Source: an uncultured Bacteroides sp. (GTDB lineage Bacteria; Bacteroidota; Bacteroidia; Bacteroidales; Bacteroidaceae). Taken from it: a stretch of DNA of 25,702 nt. The stretch spans positions 1-25,702 of the forward strand of contig NZ_CAJUHF010000049.1 in NCBI RefSeq assembly GCF_910585845.1, given 5' to 3'. The position numbers were made by a program, and so were the translations under genes. The notes beneath the pieces were generated by a model. The model made no database searches and was not told where the DNA came from. It worked only from the letters and a program-made list of their open reading frames with translations. Each line of letters begins with the position of its first letter. The stretch's first letter is position 1. Below are positions 7,699 through 15,118 of the stretch, in pieces.

Positions 7699-10600
7699 AT
7701 GAAATTAGATAGATTTATTAATCGTCCGGTGCTGTCTACGGTTATCTCCGTGCTGATAGTGATTTTGGGATTTATCGGCCTTGCTACTCTGCCCATCACC
7801 CAATATCCGGACATCGCCCCTCCTACTGTTTCGGTGCGCGCTACTTATACGGGTGCCAATGCCCAAACGGTATTGAACTCTGTTATCGCCCCTCTGGAAG
7901 ACCAGATCAACGGTGTGGAGAACATGATGTATATGACTTCCAATGCCTCTAACAACGGCTCTGCCGATATCTCCATCTACTTCAAGCAGGGAACGGACCC
8001 GGATATGGCTGCCGTCAACGTACAGAACCGCGTATCTATGGCACAAGGTCTGTTGCCCGCCGAAGTGACCAAAGTCGGTGTGACCACTCAGAAGCGGCAG
8101 ACTTCCATGTTGATGGTATTCTCTATTTATGACGAGAGCGACCAGTACGACATCGAGTTTATCGAGAACTATGCCAACATCAACCTCGTGCCTGAGGTGA
8201 AACGTATAGCCGGTGTGGGCGATGCGATGGTGTTGGGTACGGACTACTCCATGCGCATCTGGCTGAAGCCTGATATCATGGCGCAATACAAGCTGATTCC
8301 GAGTGACATAGCAGGCGTTTTGGCAGAGCAGAACATCGAAGCCGCTCCAGGACAGTTTGGTGAACGCGGTAATCAGACATTCCAATACACGATACGTTAC
8401 AAAGGACGTCTGCAACAGGCAGAAGAGTTTGAAAACATCGTCATCAAGGCACAGGAAAACGGAGAGATACTCCGCCTGAAGGACGTTGCCGACATTGAGT
8501 TGGGACGTCTGACCTATGGTTTCAACAACACGGTTAACGGACACAAGGCAGTCAGTTGTATCGTATTCCAGATGGCAGGTAGTAACGCCACGCAAACTAT
8601 CAGCGACTTGGAAGATTTACTGGGCGATTACTCCGAGAAACTGCCTTCCGGCTTGAAGGTCAACATTGCACAGAGTGCCAACGACTTCCTGTTCGCCTCT
8701 ATCCATGAGGTTATCAAAACTCTGATCGAAGCATTCATCCTGGTGTTCATCGTCGTATATGTCTTCTTGCAGGACATGCGTTCTACGCTAATTCCGGCAA
8801 TCGCCATTCCGGTGGCACTGGTTGCCACGTTCTTCGTATTGAAACTGATCGGTTTCAGTATCAACCTGCTGACCCTTTCGGCAATGGTGCTTGCCATCGC
8901 CATAGTGGTGGACGATGCCATCGTCGTCGTCGAGGGTGTGCATGCCAAATTAGACCAGGGATACAAGTCGGCACGCCTCGCCTCCATCGACGCGATGAGC
9001 GAATTGGGCGGTGCCATCATCTCCATCACACTGGTCATGATGTCTGTATTTATCCCGGTGAGCTTCATGGGTGGTACGGCAGGTACATTCTACCGCCAGT
9101 TCGGTATGACCATGGCAATCGCTATCGGCTTCTCCGCATTGAACGCACTGACGCTAAGTCCGGCATTGTGTGCCATCTTCCTGAAACCCCACGAAGAACA
9201 TGGAGAGAAGAAATCGACCTTCGTCAGCCGCTTCCACACGGGCTTCAACGTGGCCTACGACAAATTGCTGAAGAAATATAAAAGCCATGTGCTTTTCTTC
9301 ATCCAAAAGAAATGGCTGTCCTTCGGGCTTGTAGCCGCCTCCATCGTGCTGCTGGTCTTTTTCATGAAAATTACGCCTACCGGCATGGTACCGAACGAGG
9401 ATACGGGTAGTATCATGGGTGTTGTGACCCTGCCACCGGGTACCTCACAGGAACGTGCTCAGGAAATACTGAACCGTGTAGACAGCCTGGTAGCCGCCGA
9501 ACCCGCCGTGGCTTCCCGTACGGTAATCTCCGGTTATAGCTTTATCGGCGGTCAGGGACCTTCCTACGGTTCTCTGATTATCAAATTGAAGAATTGGGAA
9601 GACCGCTCCATGATGCAAAACTCCAACATCGTCTACATCACGCTCTTCATGCGTGCACAAAAGATCATCAAGGAAGCTCAGGTATTGTTCTTTGCTCCCC
9701 CTATGATTCCGGGTTACTCTGCCTCCAGCGATATCGAGCTGAACATGCAAGATAAGACCGGTGGCGACCTGAACCACTTCTACGATGTAGTGAACAGCTA
9801 CATTGCCGCATTGGAACAGCGCCCGGAAATCAACTCCGCAAAGACAAGTTTCAACCCGAACTTCCCGCAATATATGCTGGATATCGATGCAGCCGCCTGT
9901 AAGAAAGCAGGTATCAGCCCAAGCGACATCCTCAGCACCATGCAGGGATACTTCGGTGGTTTGTATGCTTCAAACTTCAACAGTTTCGGTAAGATGTACC
10001 GTGTGATGATTCAGGCAGAGCCTCAGGCAACCAAGAATCTGGAGTCGCTGTCAAGCATCAAGATACGCAACGGCAGTCAGATGGCTCCTATCACGCAGTT
10101 CGTTTCCATCAAGAAGGTATATGGTCCCGACATCATCAGCCGTTTCAATCTGTACACCTCTATGAAAGTGATGGTAGCACCGGCTTCCGGCTACACTTCC
10201 GGTCAGGCACTGGCAGCCATCTCCGAAGTAGCCAAAGAGAATCTGCCGACCGGCTTTGCCTACGAACTCGGCGGTATGGCACGAGAAGAGGCTGAAAGCA
10301 GCGGAAGCACCACCGGACTGATCTTCGTGCTCTGCTTCGTGTTCGTTTACCTGTTGCTGAGTGCACAGTACGAAAGTTACATCCTGCCGCTTGCCGTGTT
10401 GCTCTCCATCCCGTTTGGTCTGTTGGGTAGCTTCCTGTTCGTCAACGGCATAGGTGCCATCGGTAACATATCCGTACTGAAAATGATCATGGGATCCATG
10501 TCGAACGACATCTATATGCAGATTGCATTAATCATGTTGATGGGTCTGTTGGCAAAGAACGCCATCCTGATTATTGAGTTCGCCCTCGACCGTCGCAAGA

Positions 10601-10911
10601 TGGGTATGAGCATCACATGGGCTGCCGTATTGGGTGCCGCCGCCCGTTTGCGTCCTATCCTGATGACCTCGTTGGCAATGATTGTCGGTCTGATTCCGTT
10701 GATGTTGGCTTCCGGTGCCGGTGCCAATGGTAACCGCACGTTGGGAACCTCGGCAATCGGCGGTATGTTGATCGGTATGATCTTGCAGATCTTTGTCGTG
10801 CCTGCGTTGTTCGTGGCATTCCAATACCTGCAAGAGAAAGTGAAACCGATGGAATGGGCCGATGTAAACAATTCGGATGCAGAACCGGAGATTGAACAAT
10901 ATACGAAATAA
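7699..10911 (+). CDS. RND multidrug efflux permease (AcrB/MexB, HAE1 family)
   Basis: Inner-membrane proton antiporter that pumps amphiphilic compounds, bile salts or drugs through the tripartite channel. The 1070-residue length and the start MKLDRFINRPVLSTVISVLI are typical. The early porter signature ITQYPDIAPPTVSVRATYTG is present. Twelve membrane helices are expected in two halves. TM4 carries the proton-relay pair Asp405-Asp406 (AIVVDDAIVVVE), matching Asp407/Asp408 of AcrB. The TM10 relay lysine lies in LLAKNAILIIEFALDRR. FLQDMRSTLIPAIAIPVAL and RLRPILMTSLAMIVG are the usual repeated signatures. The C-terminus is short and acidic. It lies between the adaptor and the outer-membrane channel; a 166-base gap with a large inverted repeat separates it from the latter. 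Confidence 0.97.
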   Translation: MKLDRFINRPVLSTVISVLIVILGFIGLATLPITQYPDIAPPTVSVRATYTGANAQTVLNSVIAPLEDQINGVENMMYMTSNASNNGSADISIYFKQGTDPDMAAVNVQNRVSMAQGLLPAEVTKVGVTTQKRQTSMLMVFSIYDESDQYDIEFIENYANINLVPEVKRIAGVGDAMVLGTDYSMRIWLKPDIMAQYKLIPSDIAGVLAEQNIEAAPGQFGERGNQTFQYTIRYKGRLQQAEEFENIVIKAQENGEILRLKDVADIELGRLTYGFNNTVNGHKAVSCIVFQMAGSNATQTISDLEDLLGDYSEKLPSGLKVNIAQSANDFLFASIHEVIKTLIEAFILVFIVVYVFLQDMRSTLIPAIAIPVALVATFFVLKLIGFSINLLTLSAMVLAIAIVVDDAIVVVEGVHAKLDQGYKSARLASIDAMSELGGAIISITLVMMSVFIPVSFMGGTAGTFYRQFGMTMAIAIGFSALNALTLSPALCAIFLKPHEEHGEKKSTFVSRFHTGFNVAYDKLLKKYKSHVLFFIQKKWLSFGLVAASIVLLVFFMKITPTGMVPNEDTGSIMGVVTLPPGTSQERAQEILNRVDSLVAAEPAVASRTVISGYSFIGGQGPSYGSLIIKLKNWEDRSMMQNSNIVYITLFMRAQKIIKEAQVLFFAPPMIPGYSASSDIELNMQDKTGGDLNHFYDVVNSYIAALEQRPEINSAKTSFNPNFPQYMLDIDAAACKKAGISPSDILSTMQGYFGGLYASNFNSFGKMYRVMIQAEPQATKNLESLSSIKIRNGSQMAPITQFVSIKKVYGPDIISRFNLYTSMKVMVAPASGYTSGQALAAISEVAKENLPTGFAYELGGMAREEAESSGSTTGLIFVLCFVFVYLLLSAQYESYILPLAVLLSIPFGLLGSFLFVNGIGAIGNISVLKMIMGSMSNDIYMQIALIMLMGLLAKNAILIIEFALDRRKMGMSITWAAVLGAAARLRPILMTSLAMIVGLIPLMLASGAGANGNRTLGTSAIGGMLIGMILQIFVVPALFVAFQYLQEKVKPMEWADVNNSDAEPEIEQYTK

Positions 10912-10951
10912 TTCAATGAAGCATAAGGCAAGAAGGTAAGTCATCGCCCAC

Positions 10952-11036
10952 CACAGATTACGCAGATTAGCACGGAAATTCCTTTAGATTTTCATCAATC
11001 AATTCAAGCGACCTGCAATAATCTGAGTAATCTGTG
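10952..11036. repeat. Inverted repeat of CACAGATTA units inside efflux operon
   Basis: The left arm (10952-10969) is two near-identical 9-mers, CACAGATTA and CGCAGATTA. The right arm (11019-11036, TAATCTGAGTAATCTGTG) is its reverse complement with one mismatch in 18. The 49-base centre holds no gene. In RNA this would form a long hairpin between the permease and channel genes. It resembles dispersed intergenic repeats I associate with Bacteroides genomes, but copy number cannot be checked here. Confidence 0.7.
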
Positions 11037-11077
11037 ATAAAGGGAACATTGCCCGCGCTTTATTAAAACAACAGAAT

Positions 11078-12469
11078 ATGAAGAAACAAATCATCACACT
11101 GATGTGTGCAACTGCCTTGCTGAGCAGTTGCCACATCTATAAAGCATACGACAGACCCGAAGATATCATGGTAAACGGGTTGTATCGCGACACAGCAGAC
11201 GTAGCAGAGAATGCTTTTGCCTCCGATACAGCCAACTTCGGCAATCTGCCCTGGAGAGAGGTTTTTACCGACCCGCAGCTGCAATCGCTCATCGAACTGG
11301 CTCTCGCCCAGAATCCCGACCTGCGCAGCGCAGCACTGAATGTGAAAAAGGCCGAAGCAGCCCTCATGTCCGCCCGACTGGCATACGCCCCCACACTGGC
11401 ATTGTCTCCGCAAGGAACTGTAAGCAGCTGGGACAAAGGGAAAGCCACGCAGACCTATTCACTTCCCGTAACTGCAAGTTGGCAAGTCGACCTGTTCGGT
11501 CAGATACTGAATCCGAAACGTGCGGCAAAGGTATCGCTGAAACAGACTCAGTATTATGAACAAGCCGTGCAGACACAGGTGATTGCCAATGTAGCCAATA
11601 TGTACTACACGTTGCTGATGCTCGACCGCCAGTTGCAAATCACGGAGGCAACCGCCGAAATCCTGAAAAAGAACGTAGAAACTGTGGAAGCCATGAAAGA
11701 TGCAGGCATCTACAACACGACTTCCGCCGGAGTAGAACAGACCCGCGCCGCTTATGCCCAAGTACTGTCATCCCTGCCCGGTATCCGCCAAAGCATCCGT
11801 GAAACAGAGAATGCCTTGTGCCTGATGCTGCATCAGCCTGCACAGAGCATCAAACGCAGTGTATTGGAAGAGCAACAACTACCGGCTGAATTGTCTGCCG
11901 GCGTTCCGTTGCAGTTATTATCCAACCGCCCCGACGTGAAAGCAGCCGAAATGTCACTTGCCGCCAGTTACTACAACACGAACAGCGCACGTGCCGCCTT
12001 CTATCCGCAGATCACCATCAACGGTTCGGCAGGCTGGACCAATAGCAGCGGCATGGGTATTGTAAATCCCGGCAAACTGTTGGCTTCCGCCATCGGTTCG
12101 CTGACGCAGCCTTTGTTCTACCGCGGTGCCAACATCGCCCGCCTGAAACAAGCCAAGGCACAGGAAGAGCAAGCCAAGATCCAGTTTCAGACCGCACTGC
12201 TGAATGCCGGAAATGAGGTAAGCAATGCGCTGTACCAGTATCAGACGACTACAGAAAAGGCTGTATCTCGCAGCATTCAAGTAAAATCAGCCCGCAAGGC
12301 AGCAGAAGATACAAAAGAATTGTTTAACTTAGGCACGTCAACGTATCTCGAGGTATTGTCTGCCGAACAGTCTTATCTTAGCGCCCAGACTTCTGAGGTA
12401 TCCGACACCTTCGAACGCTTGCAGGCTGTCATCAGCTTGTATCAGGCACTCGGAGGAGGAAGAGAATAA
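11078..12469 (+). CDS. Outer-membrane efflux channel lipoprotein (OprM/NodT family)
   Basis: TolC-like trimeric channel that completes the RND pump. It is 463 residues with a lipoprotein signal (CATALLSSC, Cys18), as in OprM. Two outer-membrane efflux protein (OEP) repeats are visible. The first includes LPWREVFTDPQLQSLIELAL and QNPDLRSAALNVKKAEAAL (about 58-97). The second follows LLSNRPDVKAAEMSLAASYY and includes ARAAFYPQITINGSAGW. Long Ala/Gln-rich helices match the periplasmic barrel, and LGTSTYLEVLSAEQSYLSAQ near the C-terminus is a family hallmark. The ATG follows the inverted-repeat spacer. It is 32 bases upstream of the LpxA-like gene, so transcription probably continues. Confidence 0.96.
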   Translation: MKKQIITLMCATALLSSCHIYKAYDRPEDIMVNGLYRDTADVAENAFASDTANFGNLPWREVFTDPQLQSLIELALAQNPDLRSAALNVKKAEAALMSARLAYAPTLALSPQGTVSSWDKGKATQTYSLPVTASWQVDLFGQILNPKRAAKVSLKQTQYYEQAVQTQVIANVANMYYTLLMLDRQLQITEATAEILKKNVETVEAMKDAGIYNTTSAGVEQTRAAYAQVLSSLPGIRQSIRETENALCLMLHQPAQSIKRSVLEEQQLPAELSAGVPLQLLSNRPDVKAAEMSLAASYYNTNSARAAFYPQITINGSAGWTNSSGMGIVNPGKLLASAIGSLTQPLFYRGANIARLKQAKAQEEQAKIQFQTALLNAGNEVSNALYQYQTTTEKAVSRSIQVKSARKAAEDTKELFNLGTSTYLEVLSAEQSYLSAQTSEVSDTFERLQAVISLYQALGGGRE

Positions 12470-12501
12470 GGGAAACGTAGAACGATGAATGAAGATATAT
12501 T

Positions 12502-13269
12502 ATGATTAGTCCATTAGCATTTGTAGATTCTGCCGCAAAGCTCGGCAAGAATGTAACGGTTCAGCCTTTCGCTTACATCGAAGGTGACGTGGAAATTGGC
12601 GACGACTGCACAATCATGTCCGGTGCACGTATCCTTGCGGGCACCCGCATGGGCCAAGGCAACAAAGTGCATCATGGCGCCGTACTGGGCACTACCCCGC
12701 AAGATTTCCACTACACTGGCGAGAATAGCCTGCTGATCATTGGTGACAGAAATGATATCCGGGAAAACGTAGTCGTAAGCCGCGCTACCCACGAAAGCGA
12801 CGCAACCCGCATCGGTAATGACAACTATCTCATGGACGGCGTACATCTCTGCCACGACGTGCAGATTGGCAACCACTGTGTGATAGGTCTCAAAACCATT
12901 CTGGCAGGCGAGTGTCACGTAAACGACTACACCATCCTGAGCAGCAACGTCATCCTGCAACAGAAATGCCATGTGGGAAGCTGGGTACTGATACAGTCCG
13001 GTTGCCGCATCGCCAAAGATGTTCCGCCATACGTCATCATGAACGGTAATCCGGCAGAGTATCATGGCATCAATGCCGTTGTGTTGCAGAACCAGCATCA
13101 AGTAACGGAACGTATCTTGCGCCACATCGTAAATGCTTACCGCCTGATCTACCAAGGTAATTTCAGCATACACGATGCCTTGCAGAAGATTGAGGACCAG
13201 GTTCCGATGAGTGACGAAATACGGAATATCATCCATTTCATACAGGAATCAAAAGGAATTGTAAGGTAG
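12502..13269 (+). CDS. LpxA-like acyl-ACP:UDP-GlcNAc O-acyltransferase paralog
   Basis: Left-handed beta-helix acyltransferase of the LpxA family, which normally puts a 3-hydroxyacyl chain on UDP-GlcNAc in the first step of lipid A synthesis. It has 255 residues against 262 in E. coli. Hexapeptide repeats run from about 1 to 185, followed by a helical C-terminal domain (NAYRLIYQGNFS ... SKGIVR). The catalytic His is kept (HLCHD, His118, equal to E. coli His125), as are His115 and IGDRNDIREN. By my recall of the E. coli sequence, Lys76, His144, Gly173, His160 and Arg204 are replaced by His70, Glu137, Ser165, Gln153 and Asn197. No lpxD or lpxC-fabZ is adjacent, unlike the usual lipid A cluster. 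It may therefore be a second LpxA-like enzyme with altered substrate or chain length. I leave the symbol blank for this reason. Confidence 0.85.
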   Translation: MISPLAFVDSAAKLGKNVTVQPFAYIEGDVEIGDDCTIMSGARILAGTRMGQGNKVHHGAVLGTTPQDFHYTGENSLLIIGDRNDIRENVVVSRATHESDATRIGNDNYLMDGVHLCHDVQIGNHCVIGLKTILAGECHVNDYTILSSNVILQQKCHVGSWVLIQSGCRIAKDVPPYVIMNGNPAEYHGINAVVLQNQHQVTERILRHIVNAYRLIYQGNFSIHDALQKIEDQVPMSDEIRNIIHFIQESKGIVR

Positions 13270-13284
13270 GAAAAAGAGACGCAA

Positions 13285-13314
13285 GAAAAGAGAAGAGAAG
13301 AAAAGAGAATGATT
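13285..13314 (+). other. Purine-only leader tract before ogt
   Basis: The spacer between the LpxA-like gene and the repair gene is almost entirely A and G, with runs of AAAAGAG and GAGAAG up to the ATG at 13309. It contains several SD-like GAGAAG/AGAGAA cores and may act as an unstructured ribosome-loading site. It is low-complexity sequence and could vary in length by slippage. Confidence 0.45.
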
Positions 13315-13815
13315 AAGACAAAGCGATATGAATCGCCATGCGGCATATTGTTGCTTGGTTCATACGAAGATAAGCTGTGCTTGTGTGACTGGCAGACAGA
13401 GAAGCATCACGACTATGTGAGCAGGCGCCTGAAACGGATTCTGCAAACCGATTTTAAAGAAGGAACATCGGAAGTTATCGAAAGAACCGTATGTCAACTC
13501 GATGATTTCTTCGCCGGAAAACGCAAGGAATTTGATGTGCCGCTACTGTTCGTGGGTACGGACTTCCAGAAAACAGTGTGGAACGAACTGCTGAAGATAC
13601 CTTTCGGCACAACGGTTTCCTACGGAGAGATGGCACGGAGAATCGGGATGCCCAAAGCCGTCCGCGCGGTGGCCAATGCCAACGGAGCGAACGCGATATC
13701 CATTTTAGCTCCCTGCCACCGGGTCATCGGCAGCGACCATTCACTGACCGGCTACGGGGGCGGACTGGATGTCAAACGGGCGTTATTGGAATTGGAAGGC
13801 ATTTTATGCCATTGA
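13309..13815 (+). CDS. ogt: Methylated-DNA--[protein]-cysteine S-methyltransferase (Ogt/MGMT type)
   Basis: Repairs O6-alkylguanine and O4-alkylthymine by irreversible transfer of the alkyl group to its own cysteine. It has 168 residues with an N-terminal ribonuclease-like domain and a C-terminal DNA-binding/active domain. The active site is ILAPCHRVIG with Cys136 as acceptor. The helix-turn-helix region SYGEMARRIGMPKAVRAVAN supplies the arginine finger, and GANAISILAPCH gives the Asn hinge seen in this family. A possible C-terminal Glu lies in LLELEGI. It overlaps or nearly touches the next gene and follows the LpxA-like gene by 39 bases, so it appears to be part of the efflux operon. It is a stand-alone enzyme without an Ada regulatory domain. 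Confidence 0.95.
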   Translation: MIKTKRYESPCGILLLGSYEDKLCLCDWQTEKHHDYVSRRLKRILQTDFKEGTSEVIERTVCQLDDFFAGKRKEFDVPLLFVGTDFQKTVWNELLKIPFGTTVSYGEMARRIGMPKAVRAVANANGANAISILAPCHRVIGSDHSLTGYGGGLDVKRALLELEGILCH

Positions 13816-13871
13816 ATATGATTCCGTACGAACACAAGGATCAAAAGACAGATAAAAAGAGAATCGCACGA

Positions 13872-15086
13872 ATGAAAAAGAATGATTCGCAGACGCTTAG
13901 CGGGCAGAATACGGTCTATACGGTCTTGTTGACCATCGGATTTGCCCACTTGCTCAACGATATGATGCAGTCGGTCATCCCGGCAGTCTATCCGTTACTG
14001 AAAGAGAAATTTGATTTCTCGTTCGTTCAGATTGGGGTGATTACATTGGTATTCCAAATAACTTCGTCCCTTTTGCAACCCGTTGCCGGACGTCTTGCTG
14101 ACAAGCATCCGGCCCCTTATTCACTTGCCGTGGGAATGGGGTTCACGCTTGTCGGGCTGCTGGCTCTTGCTGCAGCTCCTTCCTTTGGTTGGATTTTAGC
14201 TGCGGTGGGACTGATCGGTTGCGGTTCGTCGGTTTTTCATCCCGAATCGTCGCGTGTGGCACAATTGGCTTCGGGAGGGCGCAAAGGGCTTGCCCAGTCT
14301 ATCTTTCAGGTAGGAGGAAATGCCGGAAGTGCTATGGGACCACTGCTTGCCGCACTTGTCGTCATTCCGTTCGGGCAGGGCGCTATCGGCTGGTTTGCGC
14401 TGACGGCACTACTGGCCATATTCGTCCTTGTCCGCATAGGCAACTGGTATAAAGGCCAATTGTATGCCGCTGCTCGAAACCGTGCAGCCTCAACAGCAGC
14501 CGTCGCTTCCCGCTTCTCAAAACGAACAGTACATACAGCACTATTCATTCTGGGGATATTGGTCTTCTCCAAATATTTCTACATCGCTTCGATGACCAAC
14601 TACTTCACATTCTTCCTGATGGACAAGTTCGCCATGTCGGTGCAAGGGGCACAATATTGCCTTTTCGCATTCCTTGCCGCTTCGGCAGTGGGAACGTTTT
14701 TCGGCGGACCGCTGGGCGACCGCATCGGGCGCAAGTACGTCATTTGGGGTTCTATACTTGGTGCTGCTCCTTTCACATTGTGCCTTCCCTACGTGGGACA
14801 GACGGCAACGATCCTGCTGGCAATCCTTATCGGCCTCATCATCTCATCGGCTTTCTCGGCCATTTTGGTGTATGCCACAGACCTGATGCCCGATAAGGTA
14901 GGTATGATTGCCGGAGTATTTTTCGGATTGATGTTTGGTCTGGGAGGCCTGGGTTCGGCCTTCTTCGGCTGGCTGGCGGACAAGACAAGCATACAGTTCA
15001 TCTTCCAGATCAGTACTTTGCTCCCCTTGTTGGGCGTAATCACCGGATTCTTGCCGAATATAGAGCCGAGACAGAGAACAAGATGA
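13872..15086 (+). CDS. MFS transporter, fosmidomycin resistance (Fsr) type
   Basis: Inner-membrane major facilitator with about 12 helices, 404 residues from the chosen ATG (MKKNDSQ), close to the E. coli Fsr length. Family signs are LLNDMMQSVIPAVYPLLKEK in the first helix region, the loop GRLADKHPAP (73-82), the Fsr-specific FHPESSRVA (122-130), and a second-half loop reading GGPLGDRIGRKYV. Fsr proteins export fosmidomycin and related compounds; the natural substrate is usually unknown. In-frame ATGs at 13806 and 13818 would add about 20 polar residues, and the first overlaps the repair gene; I chose 13872 because it places the first helix near the N-terminus. It is the last gene of the plus-strand run. 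Confidence 0.9.
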   Translation: MKKNDSQTLSGQNTVYTVLLTIGFAHLLNDMMQSVIPAVYPLLKEKFDFSFVQIGVITLVFQITSSLLQPVAGRLADKHPAPYSLAVGMGFTLVGLLALAAAPSFGWILAAVGLIGCGSSVFHPESSRVAQLASGGRKGLAQSIFQVGGNAGSAMGPLLAALVVIPFGQGAIGWFALTALLAIFVLVRIGNWYKGQLYAAARNRAASTAAVASRFSKRTVHTALFILGILVFSKYFYIASMTNYFTFFLMDKFAMSVQGAQYCLFAFLAASAVGTFFGGPLGDRIGRKYVIWGSILGAAPFTLCLPYVGQTATILLAILIGLIISSAFSAILVYATDLMPDKVGMIAGVFFGLMFGLGGLGSAFFGWLADKTSIQFIFQISTLLPLLGVITGFLPNIEPRQRTR

Positions 15087-15118
15087 TTAAATATTGGATA
15101 GGGATATACACTTGATAA

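Noticed and set aside
13578..13871. N-terminal extension of the Fsr-type exporter through the repair gene
   Set aside because: This stretch is a shadow frame of ogt, with no hydrophobic or conserved sequence before the MKKNDSQ start region.
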